The position numbers were made by a program, and so were the translations under genes. A stretch of DNA of 34,470 nucleotides. Source: Chitinophagaceae bacterium UBA2791 (GTDB taxonomy: Bacteria; Bacteroidota; Bacteroidia; Chitinophagales; Chitinophagaceae). The notes below the pieces were generated by a model. That model searched no databases. It worked only from the letters and a program-made list of their open reading frames with translations, and had not been told where the DNA came from. This document shows positions 16,016 to 24,502 of the stretch, in pieces. Position 1 is the stretch's first letter. Every line of letters starts with the position of its first letter. The stretch covers positions 1,853 through 36,322 of the forward strand of contig DEHV01000081.1 of the NCBI GenBank assembly GCA_002352105.1. Reading direction: 5' to 3'.

Positions 16016-16927
16016 ATGATACTTGCAGTCTGCCCCAACCCGTCGATAGATATTCTGGCTGAAATTGATCATTTCCGTTTGAAATCGGTCAACCGGTTCA
16101 AAAAAGAGCTTCATTATCCGGGCGGGAAGGGAGTGCATGTGGCGATGGCGGTAGCGGAGATCACGGGTCGCGCGGATCTGTTGGGCGTTTGGGGAGGCCC
16201 TTCGGGTACCTGGATCAAAGAAGAATGCCAGACCCGCAACGTGACCTGTTATGGACCTGTGGTTAGCGGATGGACCCGCAGTTGTTATACTTTCAAGTCG
16301 GAAGATCCGCGTATCAATGAAACGGAGATAACCGGCGCCGGACCGCATGTCAGCGAACGGGAATACCGTTCATTCGTGGATGAATACAATGATTCGATTG
16401 ACCGCTATGAGGTGGTGTGCATGAGCGGATCTGTTCCTCCGGGCTTTCCTTCCGAAACCTATTTTCACCTGCTTGGTTCGAGTAATCATAAGAAAACCAT
16501 CATCGATTGCGCGGGGATATCATTGGAAAAAGCGTTGCAGCGGAATCCCTACTGCGTACACATCAATATTCATGAAGGAAAGACGCTTTTTGATATAGAT
16601 GATCCTGCTCAGATCGCCGTTAAATTAAAAGAACATTGCGCCTATGCCGCGGTTACAAATGGCGCCGACGGCTTATACCTTGCCCATCAGGATCAGCTTA
16701 TTCACGCTGCTGTCCGGGTAGATAAGGTGATCAGCGCCGTAGGCAGCGGGGATTGCCTCACGGCAGGTTTGGCGGTCGCTATTTCCCAGCAATATTCAAT
16801 TGAAGAGATGGCCAGGCTGGCTGTGGCTTGCGGAGCGGCCAACTGTATCTATGAAGAGCTGGGCATGCTCCGGGTGGCAGACGTCCAGGCGCTGAACAAA
16901 AAAGCGCAGGTCAAAACAATCCGCTAA
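16016..16927 (+). CDS. PfkB-family sugar kinase, 1-phosphofructokinase/tagatose-6-phosphate kinase type
   Basis: The 303-residue protein opens ILAVCPNPSIDI, typical of the FruK/LacC branch, which phosphorylates sugar phosphates such as fructose 1-phosphate or tagatose 6-phosphate. PGGKGVHVA at 35-43 is the substrate-loop signature. CMSGSVPPGFP at 135-145 is also typical of this branch. The ATP-side block VTNGADG lies at 213-219, and the second PfkB signature AVGSGDCLTAG at 241-251 contains the catalytic base Asp246. NIHEGKTLF (184-192) stands where NxxE coordinates magnesium. The protein is cytoplasmic. No PTS or other fructose genes are adjacent, so the physiological substrate may be a different phosphorylated sugar produced from the surrounding glycoside catabolism. 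The secreted ThuA-like gene follows 62 bases downstream and may be co-transcribed. Confidence 0.88.
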   Translation: MILAVCPNPSIDILAEIDHFRLKSVNRFKKELHYPGGKGVHVAMAVAEITGRADLLGVWGGPSGTWIKEECQTRNVTCYGPVVSGWTRSCYTFKSEDPRINETEITGAGPHVSEREYRSFVDEYNDSIDRYEVVCMSGSVPPGFPSETYFHLLGSSNHKKTIIDCAGISLEKALQRNPYCVHINIHEGKTLFDIDDPAQIAVKLKEHCAYAAVTNGADGLYLAHQDQLIHAAVRVDKVISAVGSGDCLTAGLAVAISQQYSIEEMARLAVACGAANCIYEELGMLRVADVQALNKKAQVKTIR

Positions 16928-16989
16928 TTTTTCCGGCGCCGGAGCGCTTCCTGCCTGCAGGATATTACGGGTCGCTTCATTAAAAAAGT

Positions 16990-18000
16990 ATGACTGACAT
17001 GCGAAAATATTTTTTGTCGTTTATTTTTTTATGGGCTTCGGCGGCCTTTGCGCAAAATCAATGGGTTTTTTATAAGGGTAAACAGGGGCCCGGAAAAGGC
17101 AAACATATCGTATGGATAAGCGGCGATGAAGAATACCGGTCGGAAGAGGCTTTGCCGATGCTTGCGCAGATACTTTCCGCTAAATATGGATTTGACTGCA
17201 CCGTATTGTTTTCCATTGATCCGGATAACGGAACGATCGATCCTGCCAATCAAACCCATATTCCCGGCCTGGCTAATCTTGCATCGGCAGACCTGATGGT
17301 CATCTTTACGCGTTTCAGGGAGTTGCCGGATAAGCAAATGCAATATATTGATCAATACCTCGCTTCCGGCAAACCGGTGGCGGCTATGCGCACTTCGACG
17401 CATGCGTTCAATTACAAAAGAAACCAGGGCAGCCCCTATGCGAAATACGATTTCCAAAGCGCGGTAAAAGGATGGGAGGGCGGATTCGGTAAACGGGTGT
17501 TGGGCGAGACCTGGGTAGACCATCACGGAAAACACGGCGTCGAGGGCACGCGGGGCCTGATAGACGGTATCCGGCAAAAGGCGGATCATCCTGTTTTAAG
17601 GGGCGTGAAAGACATATGGTGTTATACCGACGTATATGCCATACGACAATTGCCCGGGGATGCCGAAACGCTGGTATATGGACAGTCGACCAGCTCCCTG
17701 GACCCTGCATCGGCGGTAAAACAGGATGCATCCATTATGCCTGTGGCCTGGACAAGAACATATACAAACGAGACCGGCAAGAAAGCAAGGGTGTTCGCTA
17801 CCACCATGGGCGCTTCGATTGACCTGTTAAACGAGGACCTGCGCAGGTTGCTGGTCAACGCTTGTTTATGGGCGGTTAACCTGGAAGAGCGGATACAGGA
17901 AAGATCAGACGTTGGGTTCATCTCTCCATACCATCCGACCATGTTTGGCTTTGACCGGGCAAAAAAAGGCGTGCGCCCTTCCGACTTCAGCTTGAAATAG
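16990..18000 (+). CDS. Secreted ThuA-like domain protein
   Basis: The 336-residue protein has a Sec signal peptide (MRKYFLSFIFLWASAAFAQ); the ATG at 16999 gives the same signal with a shorter n-region and is an equal alternative. The body has the class I glutamine amidotransferase-like fold of ThuA. KHIVWISGDEEYRSEEALPM is the opening strand and loop, ADLMVIFTRFRELPDKQ follows, and MRTSTHAFNY, GETWVDHHGKHG, HPVLRGVKDIW and PVAWTRTY match the family's conserved blocks. ThuA-like proteins occur widely with GMC dehydrogenases and exported sugar isomerases in loci for trehalose and other glycosides, but their activity is not firmly assigned; a role in handling 3-keto-sugars or binding sugars has been proposed. 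The ThuA nucleophile position is not clearly occupied by Cys. The gene converges on the cytochrome c fusion gene across a 217-base gap in which I see no strong terminator. Confidence 0.83.
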   Translation: MTDMRKYFLSFIFLWASAAFAQNQWVFYKGKQGPGKGKHIVWISGDEEYRSEEALPMLAQILSAKYGFDCTVLFSIDPDNGTIDPANQTHIPGLANLASADLMVIFTRFRELPDKQMQYIDQYLASGKPVAAMRTSTHAFNYKRNQGSPYAKYDFQSAVKGWEGGFGKRVLGETWVDHHGKHGVEGTRGLIDGIRQKADHPVLRGVKDIWCYTDVYAIRQLPGDAETLVYGQSTSSLDPASAVKQDASIMPVAWTRTYTNETGKKARVFATTMGASIDLLNEDLRRLLVNACLWAVNLEERIQERSDVGFISPYHPTMFGFDRAKKGVRPSDFSLK

Positions 18001-18217
18001 GGCCGTATTGGTCGTTCTGCTTGGGTCTAAAATTTTTATCTCTCCCCAATGTGTTCTTAGGGTTTCCCCGAAAATTCCTGGTCAAATGCTATTTTCTTAT
18101 TTTAGAAAGTTTTTTCTTTTTCGAATGGATGGGATAGGACTCAAAGAGGCAGATACCTGTGATTCCTATTTTTGATCAGGACGATAACGCTATGTGTTGC
18201 GATAAACCTTTCGTTCC

Positions 18218-21200
18218 TTATTTTTCCAGGGGATGCTCTTTGAGCAATTCAGCAGGCGAATAAAAATCCGTTTTATTTTTTGTAGCGGCCCTTACCCGTT
18301 TTATTTTTTCTGGCTGTACGGGGGAAGCCTTGTTCCCGAAAGCATTTCTGATATAGGTCAGTACGGCGGCTATTTCCTGGTCTTCCAGCAATCCCTTGAA
18401 AGGCGTCATCGGCGCCTGGCCGGGGTACTGTACGCCGTTCACTTCAAGCGGGCCGAGCATTCCGTTCAAGACGATCTTGATCAGCCGCTCTTCGTTCCCT
18501 ATCGTCCATTTTGTGCCGGCGAGCGGCGGAAATCCCGAAGCGCCGAGTCCCTTGCCGTCTGCCTGGTGACAGGTAATACAATAGCCTTCCTTCTCATAGA
18601 TCTGCTTGCCTTGTACGAATAGCGCCAGATCCTTTCCTTTTAAGGAAGATACGATCTCTTCTTCTTTTTCTTCCCTGACCGGCAGCCCGTTCAGGTGTGC
18701 TACTGCCGCTTCATAAGCATGGACCATCCATTCGTCCATCGGCTTCTTGGCTGCTTCCGCCAGAATAGCCGCTCCTTTTTCCTTATCCAGCCAGGAGGCG
18801 GCGACAATCGCCGCAAGCCGCACTCTTCCGTGGTCGTCTCCTGCTGCTTTCATCAACAGCTCCGCCTGATCGGTAAGCTGGTTGCCGGCATACCGGACTA
18901 CTTGCACGGCAGCTGCCCTTGCCCGGTAGTCCTTTGATTGCAGTACCCGGCGAAGCAGGGCCTGGTCTGTCTTGTTCAACCCCCAGCTTACCCACAGCGC
19001 TTCCAGCAGGTGGTGTTCGTACCTCTCGTCATTTTTATCGAGATTATCTACCCAGGTATTCATCTCCAGCAGAACCTGTAATGCGTCTCTCCCCCTGAGT
19101 TCGCGACGGGTGCGGTAACGCGTGCGGTATTCGGGAAGTTTGAGGTTGTCCAGCAAGGTTTCGATGCTGGCGCCGTCTATCATGGCGGGTTTTACCAGCG
19201 GCCTGGAAGGATAAGTGATGCGATAGACCCTCCCATGCGAACGGTCGCGCAGCGGATCCCGTGCATTGTGTTGCATGTGCCCGATCAGGATATTGTGCCA
19301 GTCGATCAGGTAAAGAGAGCCGTCGGGCGCAAATTCCATATCTACCGGCCGGAAGTTGCGATCGGAACTAACGATAAGGTCCAACCGGTGTTTGCTGCGA
19401 TACCCAGCGCCGCTGTCCGCCAGCATATGTTGTTTTGTGCCGAGAAAACCAATGGTGTTGTTGATCAGGAAATCGCCCTGCGCTTCATCAGGGAAATGAC
19501 GGCTGGAAACAAATTCCAGTCCCGATGTTGGCCTGACCCGGTGCGCCCGCTCGATCAGGTCAAACGATTTATGCGTGGCTTCTCCGTATCGGGGCAACAC
19601 CGTGCCGGGCAGCATCCACCGGGTATCCGGACTGGAAGTCTCAGCAAAGAAGGGCTGTCCCCAGTCGTCAAAAGCGATGCCCCAGGGATTGGGAATGGAA
19701 AGCTGTGCTGTTCGTTCAAGTCGTCGCTGTTGCGGCGCATAGCGGTAAAAGCCGCCATTGGTTGCGCGAACCGGCCCATAAGAGGTTTCTACATTGGTAT
19801 GCAGGAATACGCCTTCGCCCATATAGATCGCGCCGGAAGGGTCGGCTGTGAATGCATGAATATTATGATGAGTATCATGATCGTCGAACCCGCTCAATAA
19901 AATTTCGCTTTTATCCGCCTTGTCATCTCCATTGGTATCGATATAAAGTTTAAGATTGGTTCCCTGCGACACATATACGCCTTCAGGCGCGATCTCAAAA
20001 CCCAGGGGAAGATGCAGGCCATCCGCAAATATGGTTTGTTTGTCGGCCTTTCCATCGCCATCGGTATCTTCCAGGATCAGGATCTTGTCGTTGGGCCTGG
20101 CGTCGCCGGGCCTGTAGTGAGGATAGCTTGGCATGGTAGCCACCCAAAGCCGCCCCTTATTGTCGAAGGACATCTGCATAGGCTTGGCCAGGTCGGGGAA
20201 TTCCTGTTCAGACGCGAAAAGTTCTATCTTATAACCTGGCGCCAGTTTGAATTGATTCAGCGCGTCCTGGCCGTATAAATATTTCAGGCTGCCGTTTTCT
20301 TTCGGATTAAAATTCGTTTTTATTTCGGGCAATGGCCGGGTATGTTTGTCTGCCGCGACAAGATCCATTTTTTCACCCCTTGCCGCCATCCAGATCGCCG
20401 TATCCCTGATAACGGTCATTTGACGGATCTTTTCGATTTCAGCCGGGTAGTTGTCGGGTCCGAAAGGATTATACCGGCGCCCGTAAACATGCACGCCATT
20501 GGGTATTTTAAAATCATTATGCCAGATCCAGTTCTTTTCTTTTACCGCTTCCAGGACAAGCGGCCGGTTGGCTTCCGCTTTGAGGGGAGTCTTTCCAAAG
20601 ACCTCATCAGCCAGCAAGACCGCGAATTTTTTATATCCTTCCTCGTTCAGCTGCGAACCGTCGATCGTGAGCGGTTCTTTGGCGGCGGTAAACCATTTCA
20701 GGGAGGGATGATAGGCATCGGCGAAAACGATCTTATACTTCAGGGCGATCTCCTGCATTGCGCGGGTATACATCAGCAGGTTGGCGTTTTCTTTTTTGCC
20801 GTCGGGAAGATCGTATTGGTCCGACAGGTCTTCAAAGGCGATCGGCGATACGATGGCCAGTTGCGGGGGCGCGATGCCGTTATACCGCTGGCTGAGAGTA
20901 TGGTTAATAAAAGCCTCCAGCTCGGCCTTGTAATTGTCCAGCCCTTCTTCCCCCTGGAAGGATTCGTTAAAACCAAAGAAAGCAATAATGATATCGGCCT
21001 TATCTCTTGATAACCACTCATCCGGCGATTCAAAATTTCCTTCGCTATGAGAGTTGGTTGCGAGTTCGGTTTGGAACTGTTCTGCTCCGGGAAAGGCCCA
21101 GGGCGTACTCCTGCCTGCATGAGGTCTGAACCCCGGCGTATTTCCGCCATCGCACATATTGCGGATGTAGAGCATGCTGTCCGGATAACGAACCTGCATT

Positions 21201-21385
21201 TCGGTCTCGAAATGTCCGTAATTCATCATCCTTGATCCGAGGTTATTGCCGATCAACAGGATACGGGATCCCTTTTGGACCGACAATGAATCGGTTGGGG
21301 TAGATTGGCAGCCCGTAAAAAGCGCTGTTGCTATGGCAATCAAAACCAACAAGACGCTATTTGTTATTCTTATAGAAGCGACCAT
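18218..21385 (-). CDS. PVC-type heme-binding lipoprotein: SGNH-like, beta-propeller, helical repeat and cytochrome c domains
   Basis: The 1055-residue protein has a lipoprotein signal with lipobox FTGC (Cys26). Residues about 38-270 form an SGNH-like domain: the first block reads LIGNNLG where GDS is usual, block III is FFGFNES, and the last block is DGSQLNEEG (Asp242, Gln245) with Gln where the catalytic His is expected, so it is probably inactive. Residues about 375-735 are the PVC-type membrane-bound dehydrogenase propeller, with calcium-loop-like DTDGDGKAD (440-448) and DTNGDDKAD, and LIGHMQHNARDPLRD. A helical HEAT-like region follows (about 755-900). The C-terminal cytochrome c has CITCH (Cys936, Cys939, His940) and a probable Met993 ligand in APMTPFKG. 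It should sit on a membrane facing the periplasm and pass electrons. It is divergent from the second GMC gene (218-base spacer), which suggests it may accept electrons from that enzyme. Confidence 0.85.
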   Translation of the reverse strand: MVASIRITNSVLLVLIAIATALFTGCQSTPTDSLSVQKGSRILLIGNNLGSRMMNYGHFETEMQVRYPDSMLYIRNMCDGGNTPGFRPHAGRSTPWAFPGAEQFQTELATNSHSEGNFESPDEWLSRDKADIIIAFFGFNESFQGEEGLDNYKAELEAFINHTLSQRYNGIAPPQLAIVSPIAFEDLSDQYDLPDGKKENANLLMYTRAMQEIALKYKIVFADAYHPSLKWFTAAKEPLTIDGSQLNEEGYKKFAVLLADEVFGKTPLKAEANRPLVLEAVKEKNWIWHNDFKIPNGVHVYGRRYNPFGPDNYPAEIEKIRQMTVIRDTAIWMAARGEKMDLVAADKHTRPLPEIKTNFNPKENGSLKYLYGQDALNQFKLAPGYKIELFASEQEFPDLAKPMQMSFDNKGRLWVATMPSYPHYRPGDARPNDKILILEDTDGDGKADKQTIFADGLHLPLGFEIAPEGVYVSQGTNLKLYIDTNGDDKADKSEILLSGFDDHDTHHNIHAFTADPSGAIYMGEGVFLHTNVETSYGPVRATNGGFYRYAPQQRRLERTAQLSIPNPWGIAFDDWGQPFFAETSSPDTRWMLPGTVLPRYGEATHKSFDLIERAHRVRPTSGLEFVSSRHFPDEAQGDFLINNTIGFLGTKQHMLADSGAGYRSKHRLDLIVSSDRNFRPVDMEFAPDGSLYLIDWHNILIGHMQHNARDPLRDRSHGRVYRITYPSRPLVKPAMIDGASIETLLDNLKLPEYRTRYRTRRELRGRDALQVLLEMNTWVDNLDKNDERYEHHLLEALWVSWGLNKTDQALLRRVLQSKDYRARAAAVQVVRYAGNQLTDQAELLMKAAGDDHGRVRLAAIVAASWLDKEKGAAILAEAAKKPMDEWMVHAYEAAVAHLNGLPVREEKEEEIVSSLKGKDLALFVQGKQIYEKEGYCITCHQADGKGLGASGFPPLAGTKWTIGNEERLIKIVLNGMLGPLEVNGVQYPGQAPMTPFKGLLEDQEIAAVLTYIRNAFGNKASPVQPEKIKRVRAATKNKTDFYSPAELLKEHPLEK

Positions 21386-21603
21386 ATTATTGTTCTGACA
21401 GTTAGGGAAGGCATATCCGGACGATCCTTTTATAAAGTTAATGGATTAGTTTTTCCCATATCCGCCGCCTTTTATTTTTATCGCTTAATGGACCGCCGCA
21501 TAAAAAAACAAATAATCAACGGATATCCTAACCGAAATCCGTAATATTTGTAAATAATCCGGCTATGCCGCGTATTAAATACACTTAATCTATCGATTGA
21601 TCC

Positions 21604-23340
21604 ATGGGAGCGTTACAAATTAAAAGATCGCCAAAGCAGTATGATGCGGTTATTGTAGGTTCTGGCGCCGGCGGAGGCATGGCCGCTTATGTGTTGGCGC
21701 ATGCGGGTTTAAAGGTGTTGATGCTTGAGGCCGGACCTTTCTATGATCCTGCAAAACATTCCTCGCAACTTAAATTTTCTTATGAATCTCCCCGCAGGGG
21801 GGCCGTTACCAGGGCCCGCTCTTTCGGCGATTTCGATGCGGCATTCGGAGGCTGGGAACTCGAAGGAGAGCCTTACACAAAAAAAGACAATACCGAATTT
21901 GATTGGTTCAGGTCGCGTATGCTTGGCGGCAGGACCAATCATTGGGGGAGGATATCGTTGAGGCTGGGGCCGAAAGATTTTCAGCCGGACGACGGCATAA
22001 GCGAAAGATGGCCGATCACATACGACGAGGTAAAACCTTTTTATGATAAGATCGATCGTTTATTGGGGATCTACGGCACCGTGGAAGGCCTGGAAAACGA
22101 TCCCGACGGCATATTCCTGCCGCCGCCTAAACCGCGGCTGAACGAATTGTTTATCATCAAGGGCGCAAAAAAAGCAGGCGTAAAGGTCATACCCGGAAGA
22201 GGCTCCGTGCTAACGCAGGCGTTGCCGGGAAATAAGGACAGGGGCGTTTGTTTTTATTGCGGGCAGTGTAACCGCGCCTGTAAGGTATATGCAGACTTTT
22301 CCTCCTCTTCCTGCCTGGTGATCCCGGCATTGAGAACGGGCAACCTGGAGCTGATCTCCAATGCTATGGCCAGGGAAGTGTTGACGGATAAGAATGGGCT
22401 GGCTACCGGCGTGTCCTATATCAGCAAGGACGATATGCAGGAATACCAGGCGATGGGTAAGATGGTGATACTGGCGGCAAGCGCCTGCGAGTCGGCGCGG
22501 ATCATGCTTAACTCCAAATCGACCGTTCATCCCAATGGCCTGGCCAACAGCAGCGGGCTGGTAGGAAAATATCTTCAGGATTCAACGGGCGCATCTCAGA
22601 GCGCCGTGCTTCCCCAACTTCTGGATCGCAAGCGGTTTAATGAAGACGCCACGGGAAGCTTAAATGTATACGGCCCCTGGATGGAAGACAATAAAAAGCT
22701 GGATTTCCCCAGGGGTTATCATATAGAGTTTGGCGGGGGTATGCGCATGCCGGGTTATGGTTTTGGGGGCGAGGTTCCCCGGCTAAACGGCATGATACCC
22801 GGCCGCGACGGAAAGATGAAGGAGGCGGGCGGTTTCGGGGTTTCCCTGAAAGATGATTACCGTCGTTTTTATGGCGCGCAGATCGGCATGGCCGGGCGGG
22901 GCGTAGGCATGGCCAGGATCGATAATTACTGCGAGATAGATCCCAATGTGGTGGACCGGTACGGTATTCCTGTGCTGCGCTTTCATTATAAATGGAACAA
23001 CGACGAGATCAACCAGGCAAGGCATATGCAGCAGACCTTTGACAGGATCATCCATGAACTGGGAGGGATATCCCTATCTAAACACGGGCCCGAAGATATG
23101 TGGGGACTGGAAGCGCCGGGCAGGATCATCCATGAAGTGGGCACGGCCAGGATGGGTAACAATCCCAAATCATCCGTATTGAACAAATGGTGCCAGGCGC
23201 ATGATTGTAATAATCTTTTTGTAGTGGATGGCGCGCCAACGGTACAGCAATCGGATAAAAATGCCACCTGGACTATACTCGCCTTGTCGATGCGAACGGC
23301 AGAGTACATCCTGGAACACAGGCAGAAGCAAAATATTTGA
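21604..23340 (+). CDS. GMC family FAD-dependent oxidoreductase with four-cysteine motif
   Basis: The 578-residue protein is a second GMC catalytic subunit. The FAD-binding block is VGSGAGGGMAAYVLAHAG (18-35), followed by LMLEAG (39-44). RMLGGRTNHWGR lies at 105-116. His510 in IIHEVGTARMG and Asn553 in DKNATWT are the expected catalytic pair. A cysteine cluster VCFYCGQCNRAC holds Cys216, Cys219, Cys222 and Cys226. The C-X5-C-X3-C spacing of FAD-dependent glucose dehydrogenases is kept, with one extra Cys inside. There is no signal peptide; export with the Tat-signal-bearing subunit 3 encoded next is likely. Its stop TGA at 23338-23340 is followed 44 bases later by the ATG of that gene. Relatives act as glycoside 3-dehydrogenases or glucose/cellobiose-type dehydrogenases. 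This protein and the first GMC protein (255-1952) are clearly different in sequence, so this is not a recent duplication. Confidence 0.9.
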   Translation: MGALQIKRSPKQYDAVIVGSGAGGGMAAYVLAHAGLKVLMLEAGPFYDPAKHSSQLKFSYESPRRGAVTRARSFGDFDAAFGGWELEGEPYTKKDNTEFDWFRSRMLGGRTNHWGRISLRLGPKDFQPDDGISERWPITYDEVKPFYDKIDRLLGIYGTVEGLENDPDGIFLPPPKPRLNELFIIKGAKKAGVKVIPGRGSVLTQALPGNKDRGVCFYCGQCNRACKVYADFSSSSCLVIPALRTGNLELISNAMAREVLTDKNGLATGVSYISKDDMQEYQAMGKMVILAASACESARIMLNSKSTVHPNGLANSSGLVGKYLQDSTGASQSAVLPQLLDRKRFNEDATGSLNVYGPWMEDNKKLDFPRGYHIEFGGGMRMPGYGFGGEVPRLNGMIPGRDGKMKEAGGFGVSLKDDYRRFYGAQIGMAGRGVGMARIDNYCEIDPNVVDRYGIPVLRFHYKWNNDEINQARHMQQTFDRIIHELGGISLSKHGPEDMWGLEAPGRIIHEVGTARMGNNPKSSVLNKWCQAHDCNNLFVVDGAPTVQQSDKNATWTILALSMRTAEYILEHRQKQNI

Positions 23341-23384
23341 TTCGCATATACATAAATGATATAAACTCAGATAAAGATATTATC

Positions 23385-24017
23385 ATGAAAAGGCGAGACT
23401 CCATTAAAGCATTAGGTATTGGCGCCCTGTCGGCCGGCGCCTTGCTCAAAGGCTGTAAGCCTGAACCGGAAAGTAAAACCGCAGCGCCTGGCTCCGCCGA
23501 AGGCGATCATTCCGACAGGCAGGTTTCCGAGATAGAAAGGGATAAACAGCTGATGGCGGAAACCTTCTTTACGCCTCATGAAATGGCTACCCTGACAGTT
23601 CTGGCAGATATCATCATCCCGAGGGACGAGCGCTCGGGCAGCGCGTCCGATGCGAAGGTTCCGGAATTCATCGAGTTTATTGTGAAGGATATGCCCGAAC
23701 ACCAGCTGCCGATGCGGGGAGGACTGCGCTGGCTGGATCTCAAATGCCTGAACAGGTATGAGAAGTCATTTAAGGATTGCGCTGCGGAGCAGCAACTGGA
23801 GATTGTCAATCAAATAGCGTATCCTTCCAGGGCAAAACCGGAAATGCGGCAGGGCGTGGCTTTCTTTAACCGGATGAGAAACCTGACGGCTACAGGTTTT
23901 TTTACCTCCAAGATGGGTATCGAAGACCTGGGTTATGCAGGCAACAGACCCAATAGATGGGAGGGCGTTCCGCAGGATATTCTTAAAGAATATGGGCTGG
24001 AAGACATAACATTTTAG
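23385..24017 (+). CDS. Gluconate 2-dehydrogenase subunit 3 family protein with Tat signal and lipobox
   Basis: The ATG at 23385 is preferred: it gives MKRRDSIKALGIGALSAGALLKGC, a twin-arginine signal (Arg3-Arg4) ending in a lipobox-like LKGC (Cys24). An upstream TTG at 23337, overlapping the GMC stop, adds 16 residues that would displace the signal. The 210-residue product then has a proline- and acid-rich linker and the subunit 3 domain: TFFTPHEMATLTVLADIIIPRDERS, then KVPEFIEFIVKDMP, GLRWLD and GVAFFNRMRNLTATGFFTSKMG ending in a PNRWEGVP segment. The family's small subunit chaperones and exports the GMC partner and may hold it at the membrane. A Tat signal with a lipobox would make it a lipid anchor. 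It is encoded directly after the second GMC gene. An NTF2-like gene follows within about 40 bases. Confidence 0.87.
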   Translation: MKRRDSIKALGIGALSAGALLKGCKPEPESKTAAPGSAEGDHSDRQVSEIERDKQLMAETFFTPHEMATLTVLADIIIPRDERSGSASDAKVPEFIEFIVKDMPEHQLPMRGGLRWLDLKCLNRYEKSFKDCAAEQQLEIVNQIAYPSRAKPEMRQGVAFFNRMRNLTATGFFTSKMGIEDLGYAGNRPNRWEGVPQDILKEYGLEDITF

Positions 24018-24058
24018 CCGGTTTATAAATGCGGACAGCAGCCGCCTGGCAACACAAG

Positions 24059-24502
24059 ATGAGCAGCAGAAAACAACATATAGACGACTTCTTTGATCAG
24101 TATGCTAACACATTTAATAAAGCCATCAAAGCCGATGCTCCGGATACCGAACAAACGGCGGGGTTATACTCGGAATGCTTCATCGGAGCTAACCCTTTGG
24201 GCGTTCAATGCGGCAGAAATGACCAGCAGCTAAAGGATTTTCTTAAGAAAGGTTATGCTTTTTATAAAGAGATAGGTATTGTTTCTATGGAAATTGTTGT
24301 TAAAGAGATAACGATTTTGGATGAATTTCACGAAATGACGAGGGTGCGTTGGAGGTCGGATTTTATCAAAAAAAACGGTTCAACGGGAAGTATTGAGTTT
24401 GAGAATATCTATTTTACCCAAACAAAACAAAACCAATCTAAGGTTTTTGCCTGGATAACGGGCGACGAACAGACCGCGTTAAAGGCGCATGGATTAATAT
24501 GA
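24059..24502 (+). CDS. NTF2-like (SnoaL-type) protein of unknown role
   Basis: The start at 24059 gives MSSRKQHIDDFFDQYANTFNKAIK, the usual first helix of an NTF2-like fold; an in-frame ATG at 24029 adds ten less plausible residues. The product of 147 residues continues with a short helix (DTEQTAGLYSECFIG), a cysteine-containing turn and a curved sheet: VSMEIVVKEITIL, MTRVRWRSDF, GSIEFENIYF, KVFAWITGDE. This matches small NTF2-like/SnoaL proteins as I know them, which include enzymes, ligand-binding proteins and many of unknown role. No catalytic Asp/His dyad is obvious to me. There is no export signal. The gene follows the second GMC/subunit 3 pair with a 41-base gap and may share its transcript. 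Its base composition is more A/T-rich than the GMC pair. Confidence 0.62.
   Translation: MSSRKQHIDDFFDQYANTFNKAIKADAPDTEQTAGLYSECFIGANPLGVQCGRNDQQLKDFLKKGYAFYKEIGIVSMEIVVKEITILDEFHEMTRVRWRSDFIKKNGSTGSIEFENIYFTQTKQNQSKVFAWITGDEQTALKAHGLI

Noticed and set aside
17029..17589. Long antisense open frame of about 186 codons on the minus strand
   Set aside because: It lies entirely opposite the ThuA-like gene, which has a signal peptide and conserved blocks. The antisense protein has no recognisable motif and is a by-product of codon bias.
19235..21010. Two plus-strand open frames (about 221 and 222 codons) inside the cytochrome c fusion gene
   Set aside because: They are antisense to clear propeller and SGNH-like blocks and show no domain of their own.
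21541..21560. TAATATTTG as a -7 box for the second GMC gene
   Set aside because: The spacing between TA and TTTG is three bases instead of two and no -33 element was found.
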